Part shown: in pieces, positions 7,714 to 15,685 of the stretch
How the letters are laid out: each line of letters begins with the position of its first letter
How positions within the stretch are numbered: the stretch's first letter is position 1
Assembly: GCA_947491825.1 (NCBI GenBank)
Contig: CANLLM010000022.1
Location: 1 to 34,114, forward strand
Origin: Bacteroidota bacterium
GTDB lineage: Bacteria; Bacteroidota; Bacteroidia; UKL13-3
DNA: 34,114 nt
Direction of reading: 5' to 3'
Program-made: the position numbers and the translations under genes
Notes under the pieces: model-generated
Told to the model about the DNA's origin: nothing
The model's database searches: none
What the model saw: the letters and a program-made list of their open reading frames with translations, nothing else

Positions 7714-8169
7714 ATGAAAAATACATCATTCAGATTCTTAGCCTTATTTATAGTTGCCTTTATTACCTATAGTTGTAATCAACAACCTAAAGTAATAACC
7801 ACCAAACCTTGGGACATCAAAACGACAGATACCATAACTACAGAAAGTGGTTTGAAATATTTAGTAGTTAAAAAAAGTAACAACCCAATAAAAGCCGAAA
7901 AAGGCATGATGGTAAATGTACATTATACAGGCTTTTTAATTGATGGAAAAGTATTTGATTCATCTATTGAAAGAGGCAACCCAATTGGATTTGAACTAGG
8001 CACGGGAAACGTAATTAGAGGCTGGGACGAAGGCATTGCCTTGATGAACGTTGGTGATAAAATTCGTTTAATTATCCCTTCTGATTTAGGCTACGGAGAT
8101 AACGGTGCGGGAAGTATTCCACCGAATGCAACCTTGTTATTTGATGTGGAGTTAGTGAATGTGAAGTAA
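7714..8169 (+). CDS. FKBP-type peptidyl-prolyl isomerase lipoprotein, single domain
   Basis: 151 residues. A lipoprotein signal (hydrophobic residues 7-18, lipobox ITYSC, Cys21) is followed by a single canonical FKBP domain, about residues 45-151, with VHYTGFL, FDSSIER, VIRGWDE, LGYG and IPPNATL all present. The whole mature part, from KPWDIKTTDTITT to the terminal ELVNVK, closely matches the second half of the double-FKBP gene upstream, down to the nucleotide level near the stop. It therefore arose by partial duplication plus acquisition of a new lipoprotein signal (or the reverse, by fusion). It is separated from the operon by a terminator and appears to have its own promoter. Confidence 0.94.
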   Translation: MKNTSFRFLALFIVAFITYSCNQQPKVITTKPWDIKTTDTITTESGLKYLVVKKSNNPIKAEKGMMVNVHYTGFLIDGKVFDSSIERGNPIGFELGTGNVIRGWDEGIALMNVGDKIRLIIPSDLGYGDNGAGSIPPNATLLFDVELVNVK

Positions 8170-8197
8170 AGTTCGAATTAAGCTACGCTATAAGTTG

Positions 8198-8220
8198 AAT
8201 GTCGAATATCGAATGTTGAA
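8198..8220 (+). repeat. Left inverted repeat bounding the gene-free region
   Basis: 23 bases ending in GAATGTTGAA. The reverse complement of 8894-8916 matches it at 18 of 23 positions without gaps. The two copies enclose 719 bp. Confidence 0.6.
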
Positions 8221-8447
8221 GTTTTGATATTCGTTGTATAATGAATAAATCCAATTAGATCAATAATCTTAAAGTAAAGGATTTAACGCAGAGTTAGGTG
8301 AACAGTCTTGCGAGGATTTGAGCATTGTCACGCACAAAATTGAGAGTATTCAGACCATTGGTACAGACCGAAGCGTCTGCTAGCAACGCCTGCGGCATTG
8401 GGGAAGGTTTAACTTAAATAGATAAATTAATATTTGAACCCATTAGC

Positions 8448-8489
8448 CTCTTCGAGTTTCACGATTGCAAATCGGGATGTATCGAGAAG
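8448..8489. repeat. REP-like hairpin with CGATT-GCA-AATCG core
   Basis: Inner arms CGATT (8462-8466) and AATCG (8470-8474) around GCA; outer arms CTCTTCGA (8448-8455) and TCGAGAAG (8482-8489) pair imperfectly and are symmetric about the same centre. There is no T run, so it is not an intrinsic terminator. Confidence 0.5.
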
Positions 8490-8651
8490 TGGATTGTTAA
8501 AATTAATTTATTATCTAAACTCCTACTCTCGATACTCGCACCAACAACAGCCTATGCAAAGCGAACTTGAGCAGGCTTATACTTTGCGAAGCAAACTCCT
8601 TTACTCAGAAGCGGTATACTTTGCCCCCTATTTAACTCTGCGAAAAACTCA

Positions 8652-8668
8652 TTTACCTCTGAGGTAAA
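8652..8668. repeat. 17-bp perfect palindrome TTTACCTC-T-GAGGTAAA
   Basis: Two 8-base arms around a single T. Followed by A-rich DNA on the plus strand, so it does not read as a terminator in either direction. It may be a protein-binding site or a remnant of mobile-element DNA. Confidence 0.6.
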
Positions 8669-8893
8669 AAGTAAAAAAAGTTTTATAAATGAATATTTGT
8701 AATCTCAATTGCTGCAAGTGAGCAGGGTAATTGGGTGTTATAGAGAAAGGAAATGTTACAACATCTAGCTCCGCTTAACGTTGTTTCGATACGGCCACTT
8801 AATACTTTATAGCGTTTTGAATTTCAAAAACTCAACAATAATATCCCAACATTATGATGAAATGTAAAGTGAATCATGAAGGTAAACACCTTA

Positions 8894-8916
8894 TTCAACA
8901 TTCATAACTCAACATT
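8894..8916 (-). repeat. Right inverted repeat bounding the gene-free region
   Basis: Inverted partner of 8198-8220 (18 of 23 identical). It overlaps the stop codon of the minus-strand gene by two bases, so the repeat reaches exactly to the end of that coding sequence. Confidence 0.6.
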
Positions 8917-10309
8917 AAGCATTTCCTGCCAAGCTGCTCACATACTTTAACCCGCCACGCTCTTTTATTTTACCAAAACCACCCCAAACATTTTTTACAT
9001 TTTTAATGCCGTTTGCCTTTAAATAACTAACGGCAATCATGCTACGGTAACCACCTGCACAATGCACTAAGTATTCTTTTGTAGGATCAAGCGATTTTGT
9101 ATTTTCTACAATTTTATCCAATGAAAAATGTTGTGCCTTATCCACATGGAGTTCATTAAACTCGCCCGGTTTACGAACATCTAACACAATCACTTCAGCA
9201 TGCTTTACGTCCAATTCAAACTCTTCGTCATCAATAGAAATAACCATATCATAACGTTTATCGGCATCTAACCACGCTTCAAAACCACCGTTTAAAAATC
9301 CTTTTATATTATCAAAACCAACACGCGTTAAACGTTCAGCACTCTCCTGCTCTTTACCTGGTTCAGCAACTAAAACAACAGGAGCACCAATATCTAAAAT
9401 GGTAGCAGCCCAAATGGCATACTGACCATCTAACCCAAAATTTAAAGCGCCTGTAATAAAACCATGCTCAAATAAACCTGTATTTCTCGTATCAATAATA
9501 GTTGTACCGTTTTTAATTTCAGCTTCTATGTCAGATACGGCCAAAGGCTTGAGTGATTTGCTCAACACCTCCTCAAACTTAGCATAACCTTCTTTGTTCA
9601 ATTTAGCATCTTTAAAAAAGTAAGCTGGTGCTGGTTGAATTCCATCAGTAACTGCAGCAATAAATTGTGCTTTAGTCATAGGTTGTAGCGCATAATTATT
9701 AGCGCGTTGTTCGCCAATGGTGCTGAAAGTTTCCTTACCAATATTTTTACCACAAGCACTGCCCGCTCCATGCGCAGGATATACCAATACATCATCGGAT
9801 AAAGGCAATAATTTATTTTGCAATGAGTCGTACATCATCCCTGCCAACTCCTCTTTGGTCATTACGCCATCCAACAGGTCAGGTCTACCTACATCGCCCA
9901 CAAACAAGGTATCACCGGTAAACACACAATGGTCTTTACCATTTTCATCAACCAATAAAAAGCAGCTGCTCTCTGGTGTATGACCAGGAGTGTGCAACAC
10001 CTTGATGGTTATCTTACCTAATTTTAATTCCTCGCTATCCTTGGCTACATGCACCGGATAAGTTGTTTGTGTGGTAGGACCGTACACAATTTTAGCTCCT
10101 GTTTTGTTGGCCAAATCAATATGACCGCTTACAAAATCGGCATGAAAATGCGTTTCGAAAATATATTTTATGATTGCACCACGCTCCTTGGCCATCACCA
10201 AATAAGGTTCATAATCCCTTAATGGATCAATGATGGCAACTTCTCCGTTACTTTCTATATAATAAGCCGCTTGCGCTAAACAGCTGGTGTACAGTTGTTG
10301 AATAAACAT
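8915..10309 (-). CDS. Persulfide dioxygenase-rhodanese fusion (CstB-like)
   Basis: 464-residue cytoplasmic enzyme. Residues 1 to about 245 are a metallo-beta-lactamase fold of the ETHE1/persulfide dioxygenase class, with THFHADFVSGH (H54, H56, D58), HTPGHTPES, GDTLFVGDVGRPDLL and YPAHGAGSACG. A first rhodanese-like domain (about 255-345; IIDTRNTGLFEHGFI to NGGFEAW) lacks the catalytic cysteine, having VAEPG in its place. A second (about 365-455) has the active-site loop HCAGGYRS. This order and size match the S. aureus CstB design (444 residues), which oxidises persulfides to thiosulfate. The likely role is sulfide/persulfide detoxification. bshA elsewhere in the window suggests bacillithiol persulfide as a substrate; this is inference. 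It appears monocistronic. Confidence 0.9.
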   Translation of the reverse strand: MFIQQLYTSCLAQAAYYIESNGEVAIIDPLRDYEPYLVMAKERGAIIKYIFETHFHADFVSGHIDLANKTGAKIVYGPTTQTTYPVHVAKDSEELKLGKITIKVLHTPGHTPESSCFLLVDENGKDHCVFTGDTLFVGDVGRPDLLDGVMTKEELAGMMYDSLQNKLLPLSDDVLVYPAHGAGSACGKNIGKETFSTIGEQRANNYALQPMTKAQFIAAVTDGIQPAPAYFFKDAKLNKEGYAKFEEVLSKSLKPLAVSDIEAEIKNGTTIIDTRNTGLFEHGFITGALNFGLDGQYAIWAATILDIGAPVVLVAEPGKEQESAERLTRVGFDNIKGFLNGGFEAWLDADKRYDMVISIDDEEFELDVKHAEVIVLDVRKPGEFNELHVDKAQHFSLDKIVENTKSLDPTKEYLVHCAGGYRSMIAVSYLKANGIKNVKNVWGGFGKIKERGGLKYVSSLAGNA

Positions 10310-10820
10310 GTGAATAAACTTTAGGAAAGCAAAGTTCTACTTTTACCCGAATTAATCAATAAAAACCCTACATGCTCTGCTCAATTGATACCATTGATTG
10401 ACAAAAACCACATTGGAAAATGATATTTCTATCAAGAAATTATTTATTAACCAGATGTAACCCTATATTTAAATCTATTAAAAGCTAAATATTAATTAGG
10501 CTGAATTTACAACTTTAATTAGTAACAGTTGACAGGTAGTTAACACCATTCTTATTCGAAAGAAACGGTGTAGTATGTTGATTTTATGATAGGTAAAGTT
10601 GTGGTATTTTTTGTGGTTTACTCTTCTTAAATAAACAATCAACCTAACTTTACACCTATTGGATGTGAGCAATACAATTTTAGTAACAATTTCTAACCAA
10701 GGACGTGCTACATATCCCTAAAAAATTAAGCGATTGGTTTTACACCCAGATTAACCATAAGAAAATTTGCTGAATAGCTGTAAATAGTGCAAATTGCAGA
10801 CGCATTTTTACAATACACTG
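10310..10820. other. 511-bp intergenic region between divergent genes
   Basis: No convincing gene. It must hold promoters for the minus-strand persulfide dioxygenase gene (an ACTTTGC element on the minus strand near 10329-10335) and for pyrH (TTTG at 10766-10769, about 20 bases before a weak -7-like element at 10790-10796). A hairpin with ACACC (10543-10547) and GGTGT (10567-10571) arms lies mid-region without a T run. Short peptides in two frames around 10665-10780 look like chance or relics. Confidence 0.5.
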
Positions 10821-11528
10821 ATGAAATACAAAAGAGTTCTTCTCAAGTTAAGTGGCGAGTCGCTAATGGGTTCGTTGCAATATGGTATTGACCCAAAAAT
10901 TTTAGAAAAATACGCTGCCGACATTAAACAAGTGATTGACCAAGGCGTACAAGTTGCCATTGTTATTGGCGGGGGTAATATTTTTAGAGGAGTACAAGGT
11001 GTTTCGGGAGGCATTGTTGATAGGGCACAAGGCGATTACATGGGCATGCTAGCAACAGTTATAAATGCGATGGCTTTACAAGGTGCATTGGAAAAAGCAG
11101 GTATTAAAACCCGTTTACAAAGTGCCATTAAAATGGAGCAAATTTGTGAACCATTTATTCGCAGACGTGCCATGCGTCATTTGGAAAAAGGACGTGTTGT
11201 AATATTCGGAGCGGGAACAGGTAATCCGTACTTTACTACAGATACAGCGGCAAGTTTACGTGCAGTGGAAATTGAAGCGAACCTGGTATTAAAAGGTACT
11301 CGTGTTGATGGTATTTATACTGCCGACCCAGAAAAAGATGCCAATGCAACTCGATACGAGCAAGTAAGTTATAGTGAGGTGTATGAAAAAGGCTTAAACG
11401 TAATGGACTTAACAGCAATTACGTTATGCCAAGAAAATAAATTGCCTATTGTGGTGTTTGACATGAACAAAGATGGTAACTTTTTAAGAGTTTGTGCAGG
11501 CGAAGGTGTAGGTACATTAGTAAGCTAA
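10821..11528 (+). CDS. pyrH: UMP kinase
   Basis: Bacterial UMP kinase of the amino-acid-kinase fold; it phosphorylates UMP to UDP in pyrimidine nucleotide synthesis. The ATG at 10821 gives 235 residues beginning [17 protein letters not shown], the standard N-terminus. A TTG nine codons upstream is open but adds non-homologous residues. Visible landmarks are the KLSGE phosphate-binding motif, [45 protein letters not shown] and [15 protein letters not shown]. frr follows after 24 bases, a widely conserved pair in bacteria. Confidence 0.96.
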   Translation: MKYKRVLLKLSGESLMGSLQYGIDPKILEKYAADIKQVIDQGVQVAIVIGGGNIFRGVQGVSGGIVDRAQGDYMGMLATVINAMALQGALEKAGIKTRLQSAIKMEQICEPFIRRRAMRHLEKGRVVIFGAGTGNPYFTTDTAASLRAVEIEANLVLKGTRVDGIYTADPEKDANATRYEQVSYSEVYEKGLNVMDLTAITLCQENKLPIVVFDMNKDGNFLRVCAGEGVGTLVS

Positions 11529-11552
11529 TTTAAATCATTTAATTTTTTTGAT

Positions 11553-12119
11553 ATGAGCGATCCACGTTTAAAACAAGTACTTGACCAATTAAAAGATGCC
11601 ATGGATAAAGCAATTGACCATGCAGCGAATGAGTTTAGTAAAATACGTGCTGGTAAGGCACACCCAAGCATGCTTGATGCAGTAAAGGTTGATTACTATG
11701 GAAGTTTAGTTCCTTTAAGTCAGGTGGCTAACGTAAACACGCCTGATGCTAAAACCTTAGCTATTCAGCCATGGGAAAAAAGCATGTTACAAGCAATAGA
11801 AAAGGGTATTATTATTTCTAACTTAGGTTTTAATCCGAGCAATGATGGTACCATGATTCGTTGTATTTTACCGCCATTAACCGAAGAACGCAGAAAAGAA
11901 ATTGTGAAAAAGGTAAAAGGCGAAGCAGAAAATGCCAAAATCACAGGACGTACCTTGCGTAAAGATGCGAACGAAAATATTAAGCGTTTACAAAAAGACG
12001 GTTTACCTGAAGATGAAGCTAAAGGAGGAGAAACCCAAGTGCAAAAAATAACCGATGCTTACATCAAAAAAATTGACGAATTAACTGCAGCAAAAGAAGC
12101 AGAGGTAATGCACGTTTAA
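11553..12119 (+). CDS. frr: Ribosome recycling factor
   Basis: 188 residues, usual length about 185. With EF-G it splits post-termination ribosomes. It shows the standard pattern: a three-helix bundle with FSKIRAGKAHPSMLDAVKVDYYG near the N-terminus, the IQPWEKSMLQAIEKGI hinge, and PPLTEERRKEIVKKVKGEAE followed by the long C-terminal helix. Co-transcribed with pyrH; a further gene starts about 42 bases downstream. Confidence 0.97.
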   Translation: MSDPRLKQVLDQLKDAMDKAIDHAANEFSKIRAGKAHPSMLDAVKVDYYGSLVPLSQVANVNTPDAKTLAIQPWEKSMLQAIEKGIIISNLGFNPSNDGTMIRCILPPLTEERRKEIVKKVKGEAENAKITGRTLRKDANENIKRLQKDGLPEDEAKGGETQVQKITDAYIKKIDELTAAKEAEVMHV

Positions 12120-12161
12120 TTTTGTGACATTATTTAATGGTATTCTTATCTAAAAAATGAT

Positions 12162-14192
12162 TTGCATCTGGTGATTAATTTACATCGCATAAAATATATT
12201 TTTATAACACTGGTTAAAATAATCAGTGTTTTTTTATTATTGGCCATTGTTGCCTTTTTTAGCTTTAGAAATATGCTTTTGCAAAAAGCCATTGCTAAGA
12301 TTAGCAGCAAACTTAAAAACGATTACTCAGCTATATTTGCGGTACAAGAAGCAAATTTTACAGGTATTGCAAGTGTAAAACTTAGTGGCGTAAGCTTAGT
12401 TCCTTTTAATCATGATAGTATTTTACGTGTAGCTAATATTGAAACGGGAATAAAAATTGGTTATGCATTGTTTTTAGATTTTAGGCTTGATAATTTAAAA
12501 ATTGATGATGGTTTTGTAAACCTGGTTAGTGATGAACGAGGCCGAAATTTTGATGCCTTTTTACAGAATAAAGATAAGTCAGAAAGTACCCCGTCAGAAA
12601 CCAAGACGACTTCACGTAACCTGGCTAAAACGGCATATAAACTTATTAGCAGGGTTCTTAATTTTATACCTAGTGATGTGAGCATAAATCATGTTGCTTT
12701 AAATATCATTGACCATAAACAGCATGTTGCTTTTAGCATGCAACAAATGATATTGGATAATGAGCAGTTGGAATCGGTTATAAATGTAAGTAGCTTTAAA
12801 GATACCTTGATAACGGAAAACTTTAAACAAAGCTGGCATATAAAAGGCACTGCCAACCCACAACAAAAGAAAGTTGATGTGCAGTTTTTTAATACCGATA
12901 CAGGCCATGTACAAATGCCCTACTTACAAGATAAATTTAACTTAGTTGCAGGCTTTGATAGCATCAGGTTAAAGTTAGATGGAGTTGATTTGGACAATGA
13001 TGAGTTGAACATAAAAGGGTTAGTAAGCACCACAAATTTTATTGTTAATCATCCAAAAATATCGAGCAAAGATGTGGTGATTGAAAAAGCTGAGTTTGAT
13101 TATGTATTTGTTGTGGGTAGCAATTTTATTTCATTGGATAGCACTTCAACAATACAATTTAACAAGGTAAATTTTCATCCATTTATTAAATATCAGCGTG
13201 GCCCTGATACCACTTATCAGGTTAATGTAATCATTGAAAAAACATCAGCTCAAGATTTTATAAGCTCATTACCAGAGGGATTATTTACCCATTTTAAAGG
13301 TATGGAGGCAGAGGGAACATTTAGCTATCGTTTAGACTTTTTATATAACGAAAATAAACCACGTGATTTAATTTTTGACAGCCGTCTAGAAAAGGATGGC
13401 TTACGTATAACAAAATATGGTGAAGCAAACTTAAGCAAGTTGAATGGTGATTTTATTTATCAAGCTCTAGAAAAAGGTAGGGTACAACGTAATATTGATG
13501 TGAGTTATGACAACCCAAATTTTGTACCACTAGACCAAATATCGCCATTATTAAAAAAAGCCGTTTTAACTACCGAAGACCCTTCGTTTTTTTACCACCG
13601 TGGCTTTATTGATGAAGCATTTCGTCAATCAATTATTAAAAATATACGCAAACGCAAGTTCGTAAGGGGAGCAAGTACCATAAGCATGCAGTTAGTAAAA
13701 AATGTATTTCTAACTCGTGAAAAAACATTGTCTCGTAAGTTAGAAGAAATTTTATTGGTGTATATACTAGAGAACAATCGCCTTAGCAGCAAAGAGCGCA
13801 TGTTTGAGGTGTATTTGAATATTATTGAGTGGGGGCCGAATATATATGGCGTTGGAGAAGCAGCCAAATTTTATTTTGGCAAATCCCCTTCAGAGTTAAC
13901 CCTTAGCGAGGCCATGTATTTAGCTATTATTATACCTAGTCCTAAAAAGTTTATGTGGCGCTTTGGAAAAGATGGCCAACTAAAAGACCATGTTGGAAAA
14001 CACTTTCAATCGCTGGCAGGGCTTATGATTAGAAGAAACGTATTGATGCAGGAAGATACCATGGGTCTGACACATCGCATCAATATAAGTGGCCCGGCAA
14101 AAGGATTTATAAAAATTACTACTGATACATTGGTGAACGATACGTTAATTATAGATGAAAACGGATTAATTATTCAAGGAGACGAAGAATAA
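12162..14192 (+). CDS. AsmA-like/GT51 peptidoglycan transglycosylase
   Basis: 676-residue inner-membrane protein. One N-terminal transmembrane helix (about residues 12-36) precedes a long beta-rich periplasmic region (about 40-435) resembling AsmA-type proteins (LSGVSLVPF, DNLKIDDGFVNL). A C-terminal GT51 domain (about 450-640) has all main motifs: TTEDPSFFYHRGF with the catalytic glutamate, RGASTISMQLVKNVFLT, KTLSRKLEEILL, and YLNIIEWGPNIYGVGEAAKFYFGK. No transpeptidase domain is present, so it should polymerise lipid II glycan strands only. No ATG is available before the membrane helix. TTG 12162, just after an A-rich stretch, is used here; GTG 12171 is nearly as likely. It sits between frr and a DUF2079 gene. 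Confidence 0.88.
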   Translation: MHLVINLHRIKYIFITLVKIISVFLLLAIVAFFSFRNMLLQKAIAKISSKLKNDYSAIFAVQEANFTGIASVKLSGVSLVPFNHDSILRVANIETGIKIGYALFLDFRLDNLKIDDGFVNLVSDERGRNFDAFLQNKDKSESTPSETKTTSRNLAKTAYKLISRVLNFIPSDVSINHVALNIIDHKQHVAFSMQQMILDNEQLESVINVSSFKDTLITENFKQSWHIKGTANPQQKKVDVQFFNTDTGHVQMPYLQDKFNLVAGFDSIRLKLDGVDLDNDELNIKGLVSTTNFIVNHPKISSKDVVIEKAEFDYVFVVGSNFISLDSTSTIQFNKVNFHPFIKYQRGPDTTYQVNVIIEKTSAQDFISSLPEGLFTHFKGMEAEGTFSYRLDFLYNENKPRDLIFDSRLEKDGLRITKYGEANLSKLNGDFIYQALEKGRVQRNIDVSYDNPNFVPLDQISPLLKKAVLTTEDPSFFYHRGFIDEAFRQSIIKNIRKRKFVRGASTISMQLVKNVFLTREKTLSRKLEEILLVYILENNRLSSKERMFEVYLNIIEWGPNIYGVGEAAKFYFGKSPSELTLSEAMYLAIIIPSPKKFMWRFGKDGQLKDHVGKHFQSLAGLMIRRNVLMQEDTMGLTHRINISGPAKGFIKITTDTLVNDTLIIDENGLIIQGDEE

Positions 14193-14203
14193 ACTAACTT
14201 GAT

Positions 14204-15685
14204 ATGTTGCAACAATACACTACCAAACAAAAACTGAGTATCTACATTATTGTAAGTTTGTTTGCGTTAATTTTTTGTAGCCTATCGTTGGTAAATCATT
14301 ACTTGTTTAGAACCTACGCTTTTGATTTGGGCATTTACAACAACATGTTGTATTCCTACTCTCATTTTAAATTAAATTATACTACACTACAACAACCTTT
14401 GGTTTATCATGCCTTTGCCGATCATTTTGAACCAGTATTCTTTTTATTTACTCCTTTCTATTGGATTTTTGGAAGCTATACGCTACTCATCATACAAATT
14501 ATTTTAGTAATATTTGGTGGCATTGGTGCCATGCGATTTACACAATTACACAGCAGTAACAATGTATTATCTATAGCCATACTTATTCAGTTTTATACCA
14601 TTTGGGGAGTATACTCTGCTTTGGCATTCGATTTTCACAACAACATAACTGCTGCCATGTTGGTACCATGGGTAATGGTGTTTGCACAACAGAGAAAATT
14701 CAAGTCACTACTTTTATGTTGGGCACTCATATTATTGAGTAAAGAAAATATGGCCTTGTATGGCATATTTGTATGTTTGGGGTTGGCTTTGCATTATTTT
14801 AAAGATAAACCCCTGCGCAATTTATTCTTGCTATTAACAGCCGCATCAGTAGTATATTTTGTTTTGGTAGTTAAAGTGTTTATCCCATCGTTTCAACAAC
14901 CCGGTGCAGGCTATTTATACGATAGCATGTACAGGTCATTAGGCACTACACCTAAAGAAATATTAGGTAACATATTTAATAAGCCTGGATACCTATTTAG
15001 TTTATTGTTTGAAAACTATTCGGGTGAAGCTTTATTTAATGGCATTAAATCTGAACTACATTTTTCGGTATTGATTAGCGGTGGTATTTTCATGTTGTAC
15101 AAACCACAATTTTTGGTGATGTTGATTCCGATTTATGCGCAAAAGCTATTTAATACAGATGCCGCGCGTTGGGGAATTAATTATCACTATAGTATTGAAT
15201 TTGTTCCTGTAATAGCCGCTTGTACAGCAGTATTTATTTCATCACTTAATACTGCAGAAAAATATAAATATTATTTGGGTTTTGTTGTAGCATTATGCAC
15301 ATCTTATTTCACCATAAGCAAAATGGATAGCCGTGTTTCTATTTGGTATGATAAGATAAATACACGCTTCTACACCGCTGATCATTACAACAATAATAAT
15401 ACGGTAAAAACAATTAGAACTGAACTGCACGCGTTACCAATTGAAATTGATGATGCCATCAGTGCTCAGAATAATTTAGTACCACATTTGGCCAACAGAA
15501 ACTACATATACTTATATCCAGAGAGCGGCAAAGCCAGCTATATAATATTAGCTCCAAAAACCAATTTATATCCTTTAAAAGATTCGGCATACGCAAGTAT
15601 ATTTGACACCCTTAAAGTCAGTAAATCATGGCAAAACGTTACACCAAATAACAAAGAGGTTTTCTTGTTTAAGCGCACTCAATAA
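14204..15685 (+). CDS. DUF2079 multi-pass membrane protein (GT-C-like)
   Basis: 493 residues with about nine or more hydrophobic helices. DUF2079 hallmarks are visible: AFDLGIYNNMLYS after the first helix, HAFADHFEPVFFLFTPFYWIF, ALAFDFHNNITAAML and a SKENMALYG segment. DUF2079 proteins resemble GT-C glycosyltransferases that use polyprenyl-linked sugars, but the substrate is unknown. The gene is 11 bases after the GT51 gene and probably ends the pyrH operon. Its stop codon abuts the stop codon of a minus-strand membrane protein with no base between. Confidence 0.87.
   Translation: MLQQYTTKQKLSIYIIVSLFALIFCSLSLVNHYLFRTYAFDLGIYNNMLYSYSHFKLNYTTLQQPLVYHAFADHFEPVFFLFTPFYWIFGSYTLLIIQIILVIFGGIGAMRFTQLHSSNNVLSIAILIQFYTIWGVYSALAFDFHNNITAAMLVPWVMVFAQQRKFKSLLLCWALILLSKENMALYGIFVCLGLALHYFKDKPLRNLFLLLTAASVVYFVLVVKVFIPSFQQPGAGYLYDSMYRSLGTTPKEILGNIFNKPGYLFSLLFENYSGEALFNGIKSELHFSVLISGGIFMLYKPQFLVMLIPIYAQKLFNTDAARWGINYHYSIEFVPVIAACTAVFISSLNTAEKYKYYLGFVVALCTSYFTISKMDSRVSIWYDKINTRFYTADHYNNNNTVKTIRTELHALPIEIDDAISAQNNLVPHLANRNYIYLYPESGKASYIILAPKTNLYPLKDSAYASIFDTLKVSKSWQNVTPNNKEVFLFKRTQ

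Larger units (their letters stand above)
8170..8914. other. 745-bp gene-free region, decayed repeat DNA
   Basis: No ORF here looks coding. The only longer one, 8434-8667, has an unlikely composition and no start signal. The region holds a pair of 23-bp inverted repeats near its ends, a 40-base hairpin around an AATCG/CGATT core, a 17-bp perfect palindrome, and two copies of TATACTTTGC 37 bases apart. Higher-GC patches (8370-8405, 8525-8600) differ from the AT-rich surroundings. This fits the remains of one or more small mobile or REP-like elements. Confidence 0.6.

Noticed and set aside
8434-8667. 77-codon open frame in the gene-free region
   Set aside because: Composition is unlike a protein, it spans the REP-like hairpin and repeated TATACTTTGC strings, it starts from a non-ATG codon, and no promoter or family pattern is visible.
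10543-10571. Hairpin ACACC...GGTGT in the intergenic region, considered as terminator or small RNA
   Set aside because: It has mismatches and a bulge, no T run on either side, and both flanking genes point away from it.
10665-10780. Short peptides in two frames (MSNTILVTISNQG... and ...KKLSDWFYTQINHKK) that would join with a one-base deletion in CCC at 10716-10718
   Set aside because: About 35 codons in total, a GTG start with no ribosome-binding signal and no recognised family. It could be a gene relic, but chance is as likely.
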